DNA of 64,000 nt, taken from Rotaria socialis. Lineage: Eukaryota > Rotifera > Eurotatoria > Philodinida > Philodinidae. Positions within the stretch are counted from its first letter, which is position 1, and the number at the start of each line of letters is the position of its first letter. The stretch is taken from positions 1 through 64,000 of the forward strand of contig CAJNYU010004663.1 in NCBI GenBank assembly GCA_905331475.1, written 5' to 3'. The notes under the pieces were generated by a model. The model had not been told where the DNA came from and did no database searches. It worked only from the letters and a program-made list of their open reading frames with translations. Shown piece after piece: positions 53,501 to 64,000 of this stretch. The position numbers and the translations under genes are program-made.

Positions 53501-54984
53501 TGAATCACATATGTGTTTCAAGGTTGTTTATTTTATTTTCTCTCGTGATGAAAATATTCAAAAAACGGTTTCCGCATTGTTGTTCTTTTTGTTAAATTCA
53601 ATAGTAAATCCATTGAAGAATAAGCACTAGGTTTTACTATTAAAAATGTACTCAACAGCTACTATCTAGATTGAATGCATGTCACTCTTTTATTTTGTGA
53701 TAGAGTGGATCAACATTACATAGTGGGACACTTACCGAAGAACTTGGTGGTGATATTAAAAATCCATTGGGACTCAATCAAGCAGAAATCATAGCAGGAC
53801 TTTCACTTGAATTAATTAAAAGTTCTAAGAGAGTTATAAGTCCATTAACACAGCAGCCGTTTCCTGTTAAAATTGGTAAGTAAACAGTTTTTCTATTATA
53901 TTTAACTTTTTTCTCAATTAAATGTAAATATTCGTAGGTTTTCACTCGGGTTCAGCTGTCGGTGGTATTGTTGGTGCGAAAAATTTTCAATATTGTCTTT
54001 TTGGTGATACAATTAACACGGTAGAAATTCTATTAGTTTTGTTGCTTCCCGAGATAAGAATTTTTCAAGCAAAAAATTAGCTAAATACGACTCAAGCATA
54101 AATAATCCGATTCTCTCGCTTTATAATTTTTATCCCGATATGAATTAATTTTAATATATTAAACAGCTATTTGAATAATCCCTAAGGCGTTCACGTGTAA
54201 AACATAGTCTGGCTGCAGTTGCCAGATAAATGAAGATTGCTTTATTCCATCGACTGTTTTTTTTCTTCATATAATTCTTCACTATCCCCTTTCATTTGGT
54301 CATGTAGAAATGCAATAAGTAAATAATTTGTATAAGATAGCAAGATATTACTGCTTGATGATCTGTAAGAGAGCGACAATGCGTTCGAGTAAAAGCTAAC
54401 CTGGTGTTTCTAGTTTACTAGATTTGAAAGCTGAATACTATCAATAATTTTCTTGTGCTATTATCTTTTAGGCAAGTCGAATCACAACAACAGGCGAGGT
54501 AAAACAGATTGTTGTTTTATAGTTTTTTTAAATCACATTTTAATTCTTAGGCGGGACGAGTTCATGTGAGTGATACGTCTTATGCACTTCTCAGAGAATC
54601 ACCTTACTTTGAAATTCAAAGTAAAGGCAAAACAGAACTCAAAGTAAAAATTTTATTCTTTAAATTCAACTTCACTTTCTATGAATTGAAAAATAAAACA
54701 TTCAGGGTAAAGGTACTGTTGAAACATATTGGTTAGTCGGTCCCAAAGCTGACTATATGGCTGCTGCTGAACAAGATCCATTTCGAATACATGAAGAAAG
54801 TCAATCAGCAGTCGGTCAACATCAAGCAAATATGTATGAGAATACTGCTATACAGAAACTTGATCCGGACAAGACACGAAATGGTTCACCACCAGTACAC
54901 CGAGCAAATATGGCAAGAAGACCATCAATTGCTAGTGGTACCTGCCCATTTAGTGGACAACAACTTGGAAATAAACCTAAATAA
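50556..54984 (+). CDS. atypical soluble guanylate cyclase subunit (beta / Gyc-88E-like)
   Basis: Thirteen in-phase exons give 709 aa: 50556-50715, 50780-51026, 51087-51202, 51262-51371, 51755-51913, 51976-52151, 52207-52483, 52551-52781, 53704-53875, 53938-54020, 54472-54498, 54551-54643 and 54706-54984. The H-NOX domain (1 to about 185) keeps the proximal heme His (LSIDQLHD, about 106) and the Y-x-S-x-R heme motif in LHYKSKRRGF, which is identical to insect atypical Gyc-88E at that place. A HNOXA/PAS-like domain and a coiled coil follow ([14 protein letters not shown]). In the cyclase domain the family's FSD/FSG is replaced by LFAYSIGF and the second metal site is [24 protein letters not shown] is retained. 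The first site is thus altered, as in beta subunits, so it probably needs a partner. One intron (51203-51261) appears to be GC-AG. Confidence 0.9.
52936..53159. mobile_element. hAT-type MITE in the guanylate cyclase intron
   Basis: A 224-bp element has inverted ends TAGGGGTGACACTTTAACTT and, on the complement of the right end, TAGGTGTGGCGCTTTAACTT. A perfect 8-bp duplication GTGTTGAG flanks it at 52928-52935 and 53160-53167. Both features are diagnostic of hAT elements. It has no coding capacity. The intact duplication suggests fairly recent insertion. It sits in the 922-nt intron 52782-53703. Confidence 0.92.
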
Positions 54985-55092
54985 CATATTGTAGTTCTAT
55001 TTCTACTTCTATTGTACGTTGTATTTATTTTTTCTTCGCTAAAATTAAAATTGCTTGAAACAAAAATGGTTTTTAATTATTTAACAAGATTA

Positions 55093-57084
55093 TTAGAAAC
55101 TTTTGATATGGCATTCTAGAACAAAGTAAAATAGAATACGTTTAGATTTAAAATAGATATTAGAAGCTACTTCAAGATGATTAAGTTTTTCAAAACCATT
55201 CGACAACGGCGTAGTTTGACTGCAATTAATCAATGGATCTGTAGTGTTCAGAGTTGCACAGAGAGGAAGCTCATTGTTGATTATATCAGACGGTTGTGTC
55301 GTCTGGCAGTTATTAGGTACAAGTTGAGGAGACGGGCAGCATACTGGTGTTGTTGAAATATATGAACAACAAGGATTGAACATTTTTTGTTCAATGTTAT
55401 TTGGAGGAGTAATCATAATGTTAATGACACGATCGATAATTTCATTTGCCAATAAACATGGCTGAAAAAATTCGTAAAAACAATTGACATTTGAGAAATA
55501 ACAACAATTGTGGTGGATTTATTTAATGAGATATTTTCAGTCTTAGAAACTCATATTTCAATTAGCACTACAATAAGAAAATTTCGGCAACAGCTATTTT
55601 TTTGTATTATATGCGATGGTGACATTATATCAATAGTTTATCTTCGATGCATATTCTTTTCTCTTTTTCTTGCCTTCTCTCATGTCTAGTCGTCTATACA
55701 TATTAGCATTTACAAAAAGTACTCGTATAGAATTGCAAGTGAATGCAAGGTATTGGTATTATTTTGATAGCTTACAAAGTCGATGTGATTAAGTAATACT
55801 TTCGCTTCTTTGACCTTTTGCTGTAAAAATCTAGGCGGAAACGAATACATGAAGAGATAATCTGATATCTGATCTTTCATAAATGGAATGTTCTATTTTT
55901 ATCATTGGTTTAAGAAGTATGCATTATTCGATCTTCTGCATACGCATTCTAAACTGCTCGAATGAATTTTATTGTAAACGAATGCTTTTTTCTTTCTATT
56001 TGAATGCAGATGTAAAGTTACACTGCTCATTTTCTTTTTTACAAAGATTTTTTAAAATTATTATATGAAAGAAAACACTTTCTATTTATAACATAAAGAT
56101 ATTATTTTCAAAGCATTTTACAGGTATTTTTAATTGTTATCCTTTTACTGAATATAAGAAGTAAGAATGTGAAAGCGAGCTCCTACGGGCACTGCAGTCT
56201 CGCATGCGTCTTTAGCTAAACTAAATATATCATATGGGAAATGAGCACCTACAGAGTTCTTTCTGTTGTCATATAAATTAATCTTAACCCACGTTTATTG
56301 AACGTCTCCGGAAAATTCGATGATTGAGGGTTAAAATTTTAACTCGAGTAACAAAAATAACTACTCATCATAATCAATAGTTTTACATTATACTAATAGT
56401 TAAAGAACGACCAAAGAGCGAATCACTTAAACCAGCAGATTTTATAGAGAAAAAAGTTGCTTCATGTTTCTTTACTTCTTGACTTAGAATTCCACTAACA
56501 AGTAATTGCGCACATGCAGCAACATCATGACATTCATCGGGACCAATTAAACATTGCAATTTATGCAGTATTTTTTTCACAATAAATTCAGTTATCTAAA
56601 TAAATGGCATGCGAATTCTGTTATTTCTAAATTTAATTCTAAAAATTCTCACTAATCCATCTTCACCACACGATGAAAAAGTATTTTGATTTTGTTGATT
56701 ATCGCAGAAGGTATCATGAAATTTGGGCGAGCATCTTTTTCGATGTGTTATACGTACAGTATCATTTTTGTCAGATGGAAAAATTGTTCGATTATTGCAA
56801 TTTTTATCATTTTTAATTAAATTTTGATAATAAAGCCAATCTTGAAAACGACTTTGACGTTGATAAATTTTAGCTTTTAGATTATCAGGTATACACGATT
56901 GAGGTAACTGACGATAGTAAAATGCTCCATAATCTTGATTTGTTGTTCGCCATAGTTCGGAACAATCGGCCGTTGTAAAACGTGTTAATAATGCAGATTG
57001 CACGGGACGAAAATCATCAATATTTGTACAATAATTTATAGGTTCACATTGATCGATGGGATATTTTCTATATAAGTCCATCAT
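55093..57084 (-). CDS. unrecognised protein with Cys-rich C-terminal part
   Basis: Four in-phase exons give 354 aa: 56653-57084, 56387-56595, 55776-55830 and 55093-55461. I do not recognise the family. The N-terminal part is rich in aromatic and polar residues (DYGAFYYRQLPQ, RQSRFQDWLYYQNLIK), a style seen in some ciliary microtubule inner proteins, but that is only an impression. The middle is helical (FIVKKILHKLQCLIG, ISIFLQQKVKEAKVLL). The C-terminal about 120 residues have paired cysteines (NPCCSYISTTPVCCPSPQ). The 55-nt third exon was chosen because it alone restores phase between exons 2 and 4. The gene converges with the guanylate cyclase gene, whose stop codon lies only about 110 bp away. 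Confidence 0.6.
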
Positions 57085-59106
57085 ATGTATTTATCAACAT
57101 TTAAATGATTGTTTTCTTTTAAATTTATCACAACAGGAAAAAATATACAAATGAAAGAAAAAACAAGATTGGAAAATTATCTCGGCGCTCTTCATTCTAT
57201 TTTTCGTAAATTTAGGTTTTTATAATTCACTTTGTTATATATGCACATGTTTTATCCAAGTTTGATTCATTGTAATTGAATCACTGAGAAATTTCGTGTT
57301 TAACTGAGATCTTTATAATAATAAATATTTTAAAATTTAAATGCAGCTAAACAACATAGTTATGCATTGTTTTATACTAAACAACTAGACTCAAACGCTA
57401 AAATTGAAGAAGCTATTTCTTTTAGACATCGCTTTAATCGAATATGCTTTATGGAAAATATTGAGATAACCTTGAAAATAAGCTACAAAGTAAAAAAATA
57501 TTAGCATCCTATGTTTTAGTTATTCGATGAACTATGTTCCTTTAATTGACTAGTTTATAAGACATACTTTTTTATTTTAACTAATATTCTCGGTTCAAGA
57601 ATTATTGGCAAACTCTTGCATACATCATTCGAGGCATAGTTGACTAGAATATATGTTGTTAAATGTTAATTAATATCTAGAAAATCAAAATTTAGTAAGA
57701 AGACTATTGATCGCTAAGCCAAATTATATGCATATAGCTCATGTCGCAATGATTTGCTTTAGTAAGACAATGAGTACATGATTGAATATCACTGCTATTG
57801 TTATTTATTAGATTATTACAATTGACTTTGATAAAATGATACTAACAAAATTTAAGATTAAATTCATTTTGCACAGCAGATTTTACATTCTTCGAAGACA
57901 TCTTATTATCTTCTACGTAATACACTCTTCATTCGACACAATGAATCGAACATTAGTTAACTTTCTTATTCAAGTAACGAGTGAAATTCTCTTAAAAACA
58001 ATCTGTTTTCACTAAAGTATATCAAGTTCTTAATAATCTACGTAAGAATTACAATGATGTGTTTCTGTGACTGTTCATTGATAACAATTGAGTTTATATT
58101 GGATTGTAGAGTTCCGAATAAATTGTAAACGATTGACTTTTGTAAAGAAACTTTTTTTTTGTCGAATCATACAAACAGTACTACAAATGAAGATTCAAGG
58201 TTAAGTCTCGGTTTTCTTCACCGGATACAAAAAAAACTTTTACTCTTGATTTCATAATTCAATAGAACTTTCAACTACTTGAAGCCGCTTAAAATAGACG
58301 CGTCAAATAACTGAAAAATATTATCACACAGCAAATATCTAAGTAGTTTTTCTTATAAATCAAATTAAATGCATCATGAACTTTTTTTTTGCATTGAAAA
58401 ATGTATCTGTTACTCAGCTGCATATTTAAGCAAAATATTTCATGAGAATACTTGGTTTGTTCTGTTTTAGTTGGATCAAAAGTCGAATGTTGATAAGCAT
58501 GTTGGCTTCGATATGATACACGTTATGTAAAATACGTGAGCCTTGATTTTTATGAATCCAATTTCGTTGCTTCATTCGTTAATTTGTTCGTTTATGCAAA
58601 AAAATAATCAATATACTTGATCTATAATAACTATCTTGGCAAGTTTTTTTTTTTTATTTCGCCTCATAAATGTGCGTGTCTGAGGTCGATGATAACAACA
58701 ACAACAATGCTGTCCTCGTGCGAGCGTATCAACCAATCAATTGGTGGATTCATGTCATTGAGAATCTTATTTATTTTTACAATAATCAATGCAGGTAACA
58801 AGAGCAAAAAGCGCACATAATATCATCAATTTTTTTCAACTGCCGTGTTTTTCAATAGGTACAGGTATCGAAAAAAAAGATTATTGAACCTTGAGTTTTT
58901 TAGAATAAGTTTTATTTAATTATTAATTATTTTTATCATCAGGTGTTCTTCTTCATAGGCACACTTCGCATATCTTTATATCTTTTTGTTTATTATGTAT
59001 GCATGATCGGTCACCATAAATACACGTAGTATTTTATGCTTTTTCTCCTCTTTTTCCCCCCGTCTTCTCTTAAATAAAGGAACATGTGTTACATTTGCAT
59101 ATTTTG
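57085..59106. other. intergenic region with a possible upstream exon
   Basis: Mostly AT-rich and gene-free. At 58688-58794 a frame starting MITTTTMLSS ends in a signal-like hydrophobic run (FMSLRILFIFTIINAG) directly before a GTAACAAG donor. It could be a 5' exon of the histidine-phosphatase gene, but its phase does not fit the open frame at 59107 through any acceptor I can see. Confidence 0.4.
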
Positions 59107-59991
59107 ATGTACGTAGTCAAGCCCAAGCCAGCTACATATCTTCATGATAATCGTATTTATCATAGCAAGAAGAAGTACTATAGAAATTATGATAGAGTCC
59201 ACGTTCCTCAACGTAATCCACAAACATATGACCTTCGTTTGATCATTATTCGACATGGTGAACGAATTGATACAATCTTAGGTGAAAATTGGTTTGACCA
59301 AGTTTTTGGTGATGGTACATCACCACCACAAAATTATCTGCGTTCATATTTACCATCACGATTACCAAATCGCCGAGACACCTTTCTCTATATGCTTGAT
59401 CCACCGATAACACGGAATGGGCAGCAAAAAGCATTAACGTTAGGACATCAGTTATCAACAGTTGCTTCAAATATTGATGCTTGTTATTCATCACCTGCTT
59501 CTCGTTGCGTTCTTACAGCAGCCAGTGTTTTGCAAGGAATGAATCGAACTAATATTCCTTTGCGTCTTGAACCATATTTATTTGAGCCAATGTTTTGGAA
59601 CCAACCATATCAAGAATTTATTAATGTATCCCCATTTATGTCATCACAAACATGGGCAAGAACAGGCTATAATATTGATCGAGCTTATCAGCGTCTCGAT
59701 GATTTTTTAAATCCACAAGAAACTGAATATGACTATCGGGATCGAAGTAAATACTTTTTCAAAGCAATTGAACAAGATCATGATCATCGTGTACGAGCTG
59801 GCGGCTATGGTCGACCTTCGACTGTACTCATTGTTGGTCATGCAGCAACGCCACTCATTTTCTCAAATATTGCTACACATCGATCATTCGATCCTGTTAC
59901 ATTCGGAGAGCAATGTGCACACATACCATTTTTACATACAATAGTTCTAGAGCGCAATGCAACTACTCACATATGGAAAGCTCGACGATAA
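59107..59991 (+). CDS. histidine phosphatase superfamily protein (phosphoglycerate mutase-like), copy 1
   Basis: A single exon of 294 aa, starting at the first ATG (MYVVKPKP). The phosphohistidine motif RLIIIRHGERID is near residue 50. The second arginine region is CYSSPASRCVLTAASVLQG and the second catalytic histidine is in VLIVGHAATPL. The fold and spacing resemble UBASH3/ecdysteroid-phosphate phosphatases rather than glycolytic mutase. The substrate is unknown. The frame is open for about 30 nt upstream, so a 5' exon encoding a secretion signal is possible. It lies 337 bp from a second, diverged copy on the same strand, which indicates tandem duplication. Confidence 0.85.
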   Translation: MYVVKPKPATYLHDNRIYHSKKKYYRNYDRVHVPQRNPQTYDLRLIIIRHGERIDTILGENWFDQVFGDGTSPPQNYLRSYLPSRLPNRRDTFLYMLDPPITRNGQQKALTLGHQLSTVASNIDACYSSPASRCVLTAASVLQGMNRTNIPLRLEPYLFEPMFWNQPYQEFINVSPFMSSQTWARTGYNIDRAYQRLDDFLNPQETEYDYRDRSKYFFKAIEQDHDHRVRAGGYGRPSTVLIVGHAATPLIFSNIATHRSFDPVTFGEQCAHIPFLHTIVLERNATTHIWKARR

Positions 59992-60263
59992 TTTCGTTTG
60001 TTTAAAAATTGTGAAAACATTTTTTTTATGAGAGAAAAAAAAAGAAATATACTGCAAAATATATCTTTTCGTATCTGACCGTGAAACAAGTAATAAAGAC
60101 AACCTTCGTTTCTTATACAAACTTGTCTGTCTTACCGAAATCAATAAGGGAAAGAAGCCATGCTTGATATATTTACAGGTATTTTGACGTGTATATAGGC
60201 AAAAAAAGAAAAAGAAACAAAGTGTATTCAAGGAGTATACGTAATACAGGTGATTGATCTATT

Positions 60264-60265
<2 letters not shown>

Positions 60266-60292
<27 letters not shown>
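60266..60292 (+). repeat. GA microsatellite
   Basis: A GA dinucleotide run of about 12 units, in the short spacer between the two histidine-phosphatase genes, just upstream of the second start codon (60329). It may act as a GAGA-type promoter element, which is inference. Confidence 0.7.
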
Positions 60293-60294
<2 letters not shown>

Positions 60295-60328
60295 AGGAGA
60301 AAAAGTGTATTTAATAGTATAATCACGA

Positions 60329-61459
60329 ATGACAGAGTCAAGTAACAATGCCAATTCATTGCGAACAGGCGAAGAATCTCCTTGGAATAATTCAATCGAT
60401 AAACGTCAACCTGTTGTAGAAAAACTTATACCCATTAAAATAATTCCGATTAAGTCTGATGATGTTTTTCATATAAGTTTACAATCACCAGCTAAGACAC
60501 AAAAAGAAAATAAAAATAAAACACTGACTCGTGGCAATAAGCCAACGGATCGTACTCGTTCTCAATCATCAACAGGCTCAACGAATTATCATTTGGAAAG
60601 ATATCATCACCATTATCGTCATCATCATCATTCTCATCATCCACACCATGAACAGCAACGACAGCAAGTACAACAGCCAGCACAACCTCTTGATCAGTGT
60701 GATATGCGTTTATTTATTATTCGACATGGTGAACGAGTTGACCGATATTTTGGTTCAAATTGGTTTATGTCAGCATTCGATCAATTTGGTCAATATCGTC
60801 CTTATCATACAAATCTTCCACCAGATTTACCATACCGTTTAAATCCATATTTTTGGGCATTAGATACGCCATTAACACGTGATGGCTTAAACGCTGCAGA
60901 ACATGTTGGCCGAGTATTGAACATGAATAAATATAAACCATCATATGTTTATTCATCACCAGCTATGCGTTGCATATTTACAACATATCAAATATTAAAA
61001 GGCCTTGGATTAGAACGAAAATTAGCAATACGCATTGAACCTGGTCTATTGGAATTGGGTGCTGCACGATTTGGTATGCATATTTTTCTTAAATCAATTG
61101 ATTGGTATAATTATGGAATTAATGTCGATTTATCTTATCAACCTATTATATCGACAGTGGCGTCAGTAGAGCGTGAAGATGAATATTATCTACGCTCTAA
61201 ATGCGTTGTACGCGAAATCGAACAACGTCACGAAAATGGAGATTCTTCGTTAGATAATATACTTATTGTTGCACATGCCACATCACCTGATACTTTAACA
61301 TGGGATTTAGTTGGACGACAACCAAATGTCTATGATTTATTTGCTTTATCATTAAATATTGGTTATCTTCAAATGGTTATAACTGAACGTAAAAAACAAA
61401 ATAAACTTTGGTCGCTAACACAAATACCTTTACAATCAGCAACAATCAAATGGGTTTAG
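60329..61459 (+). CDS. histidine phosphatase superfamily protein, copy 2 with His-rich linker
   Basis: A single exon of 376 aa starting MTESSNNANS. Residues 1 to about 125 are low complexity, with a striking run rich in His (HHHYRHHHHSHHPHH) followed by a Gln-rich stretch. The phosphatase domain then shows RLFIIRHGERVD, YVYSSPAMRCIFTTYQILKG and NILIVAHATSPDT, so both catalytic histidines and the arginines are kept. It is homologous to the gene just upstream (shared RHGER, NWF, PYRL and YSSPA blocks) but has a different N-terminus and no obvious signal peptide. The His-rich tract could bind metal ions, which is inference. The substrate is unknown. Confidence 0.85.
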   Translation: MTESSNNANSLRTGEESPWNNSIDKRQPVVEKLIPIKIIPIKSDDVFHISLQSPAKTQKENKNKTLTRGNKPTDRTRSQSSTGSTNYHLERYHHHYRHHHHSHHPHHEQQRQQVQQPAQPLDQCDMRLFIIRHGERVDRYFGSNWFMSAFDQFGQYRPYHTNLPPDLPYRLNPYFWALDTPLTRDGLNAAEHVGRVLNMNKYKPSYVYSSPAMRCIFTTYQILKGLGLERKLAIRIEPGLLELGAARFGMHIFLKSIDWYNYGINVDLSYQPIISTVASVEREDEYYLRSKCVVREIEQRHENGDSSLDNILIVAHATSPDTLTWDLVGRQPNVYDLFALSLNIGYLQMVITERKKQNKLWSLTQIPLQSATIKWV

Positions 61460-61717
61460 ACGACTATTACTTTCTTTTTTAATTTCATATAAAGAGATAT
61501 TTATTGATAAAAAAATGAGCATATTTTTTCTTTATTATTTTTTTTTATCATCATATACATTCAGACAAAGACCATATATTTTTTCTTTTCTTATTCTTCT
61601 TCTCTCTTTACAGGCACATACACATTTAAAAACACGACAAGAAAAAAAAAGAAAACCATTGGAAAGTCGAATTATAGTTTTGAAAAAAAAAAAGTTGCTT
61701 TTTTTTCGTAAAATTTT

Positions 61718-63620
61718 CTATCGATAATGTTGCTGCTGTTGCCACATTGCAGCTGCTTCATCGTGTGCACCACTCCAATACGACTGTTGCGCATTAGAAA
61801 ATGGCCCTTTCGATGAGCCAGTCGTACTAGCTCGATATTGTTGAAAATAAGCGTGCATCATATCCGCATTTGGCGATTGTCCATATTGTTGATGATAACT
61901 TGGATGTGTTGATGATATTCCATATGACGTTAATGTACGTAAACTAGTATGATCAGGTTTAGCTCGTTTGAACGTCGATGAAGGATAATCACCAATCGCT
62001 GATGTTTTATTTTTTGGTTCAGCTGGTCCAACTGTTACACTGGAACCTATGATAAAGAAAAACAAATTTTTGTTTTAAATAGAAAAAATTTCTATAAATT
62101 AAAAATAATTTTTCTTACCATTTATAATATGTGTACCAAATAATGTTCGTACAACATTTGAATCATGAAAAGTAACAAAAGCAAATGAACGGGCTGGTTT
62201 TGGTATATAAACATCTTTAATAGCTCCATATTTAGAAAAATATTGCCGTAAATCATCTGGTGCGATATTATCAGGTAGACGAGCAACGAAAATTTTCCGA
62301 GCACATTCTGGTTCTTGTAAATTTGTCTGTTAAATTAATAAAGTTTTAATATTAAAATGAATGTATCAAAAGATTAGCGATATATTATACTAGAATTCGA
62401 ACTATTATATTGCTTGCTGATCCTATTTAGTAGTTGAATTAGAATTATCTTTATCTCATGAAAGTAATAAATGTTCATATTACTAATTAATATTAGAAAT
62501 ATATAGCATAGAGATTTTTTTCAAATACGAGAAAATAACTTAAACTGTAAATTTTGCACTTAATACAATCAGGATATTGATTACTTTAGAATTTGTTTCT
62601 ACTGAGATAGAAATAACTCGCAACACTCAATTTTCCACACAGTGGAAATAGCTAGCATTTTTTTTTACAGTGAAAACTGAAAGAAATCTACTCACTTTAG
62701 AATCTGGAATTTTAACATCAACATGTCTTCCATCGATAAAATGACGTTTGTTTATAACGGCCAATTGAGATTCATAATTTTTAAATCTAATAAAACCAAA
62801 ACCGCGCGATTGCCCGTTAGCATCTCGTTTGATCTATAGAAATATATAAGATAGAAAAATTCTGTCGTTTTTTTTTCGTTGGTTTATTTTTACTTCGCAA
62901 AATATCAATTCACCAAATGCTTCGAAACATTTTTTAACGTCCGCTTCAAGACTTCGATAACTTATTCCAAGTACAATTAAATCAACACAACGACGATTTG
63001 GATCACTTTCTACTTCATTATGAATATTATTTGTTTCTTGTTCATAGTCAAGTTGTTGCGTTGAATTGTGTCCTATTGACGGTATGATTGTTTCATCTTG
63101 TTGTTCACCAACTACTTTTCTTTTAATATCTGATGAAACAGCTATTATTCGATGAAAATAGCCAAATGAAAAATTTGTTGTTGTTCTATTTCATGAAAGT
63201 AATTAACTTACGTTTCGAATAAACAGTAACATAAACTGTATTTGGGTCCCATGTACCATCTGGATGATAGAGTTTTCCATCCACTACGCGAACGCTGAGA
63301 GATAAATAAAAATAGAATTATGTATAAAAAAAAATTAAATACAACTATGGTTTACATAAAAGATAAAAAAAAAAGTGCAAAATGGGGAGGAATATAACCA
63401 CCACATATTTCACTCAACACACATAAAATCTAAAACAACAAACAAACACGTTCACTCACCCTCTCCACACACTCGTCTCAGAATTGCGATATTTCAATGC
63501 ACTCACACCTTGAAATTGAGCAGCGAGTGTGCTCAGAGAAACGGATCCTTCTGCACCACCATCAACTGGAATTTCGACGATTTCATTAAATTTTGCTTCA
63601 TCGGCTACTCGTATGAACAT
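61718..63620 (-). CDS. TARDBP: TAR DNA-binding protein 43 homologue (TDP-43)
   Basis: TDP-43 binds UG-rich RNA and controls splicing and RNA stability. Six in-phase exons give 388 aa (human 414): 63460-63620, 63212-63294, 62894-63141, 62696-62833, 62119-62326 and 61718-62046. The N-terminal oligomerisation domain is recognisable (VSLSTLAAQFQGVSALKYRN, VRVVDGKLYHPDGTW). RRM1 carries DLIVLGISYRSLEADVK and RGFGFIRF. RRM2 carries KIFVARLPDNIAPDDLR and IPKPARSFAFVTF, which are very close to human. The C-terminal about 105 residues are Ser/Gln/Tyr/Ala-rich (YHQQYGQSPNADMMHAYFQQ, MWQQQQHYR) rather than glycine-rich. The start ATG gives MFIRVADE, matching human MSEYIRVTED in position. Confidence 0.95.
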
Positions 63621-64000
63621 AATCTTGTTTGAATAACAAATATAATAAACTAGAAACAAATTATATATATAAATATATATGTACGTATATATATATCAAT
63701 ATAGTAATTTAATTATTAATTGGTTATAGTCCATTCATTGTTGCAAATTATGCAACACAATAAATAAATAAACAAACGCAGTAGTCAGAACAACCCCAAA
63801 AAGAAGAAGAAATAGAGAGAAAGGAAAAAGAAAGGATGCCTGTAGATCGGTCATGGCAAACAGATCAATGTTAGAATCGTTCGAAAGAGGTCACTATCAA
63901 TCGAAGATAAGAACATAAATATTTTTTGTGCAGAAGAGTTTAGTTCAGAGATATTTTACAACAAACCTTTTTTTTCAGAGAAACTGATTCAATTAGACGA
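63621..64000. other. 5' flank of the TDP-43 gene
   Basis: AT repeats (63660-63700) and AG-rich sequence. No gene was recognised before the window ends. The promoter probably lies here, but no defined box is clear. Confidence 0.45.

Overview
This window looks like nuclear DNA of a small ciliated invertebrate, most likely a bdelloid rotifer. The organism call is inference. It rests on very AT-rich DNA, many genes split by 45-70 nt GT-AG introns, animal-type ciliary and signalling genes, abundant short terminal-inverted-repeat DNA elements, and one gene with a domain make-up known mainly from plants, fungi and bacteria. I rebuilt the gene models by hand from splice sites and family conservation. 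Each recognised model stays in frame across all exons.

Layout. 1-4319: gene-free, with an array of 20-bp palindromes at a 30-bp period and a perfect 37-bp inverted repeat. 4320-5380 (-): PACRG. 6614-12715 (-): MDM1 in 16 exons, divergent from an unrecognised acidic coiled-coil gene at 12970-17023 (+). 18272-18773 (-): RING-H2 membrane protein of the RNF24/RNF122 type. 21548-22173: foldback element. 26207-29104 (+): unrecognised Ser/Gln-rich gene. 30283-31073: hAT-like element. 32090-34370 (-): ER chaperone BiP/GRP78 with an ERSE-II-like promoter site. 34663-36040: a second terminal-inverted-repeat element. 39183-40928 (-): PRKX-type protein kinase. 43416-46728 (-): LRRIQ3. 48573-49807 (+): secreted protein with four hevein-like domains and a double-psi beta-barrel. 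50556-54984 (+): atypical soluble guanylate cyclase, with a hAT-type MITE in one intron. 55093-57084 (-): unrecognised gene. 59107-59991 and 60329-61459 (+): tandem histidine-phosphatase genes. 61718-63620 (-): TDP-43 (TARDBP).

The genes are independent transcription units, not operons. PACRG, MDM1 and LRRIQ3 all belong to cilia/centriole biology, and guanylate cyclase and the PKA-like kinase are cyclic-nucleotide signalling components. Whether this clustering means anything cannot be judged from one window. The items most worth a second look are the hevein/double-psi barrel protein (possible horizontal acquisition), a BiP without a KDEL-type tail, a TDP-43 without a glycine-rich tail, a guanylate cyclase with altered metal-site motifs, and the palindrome array. 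No virus-like or LTR element was recognised.
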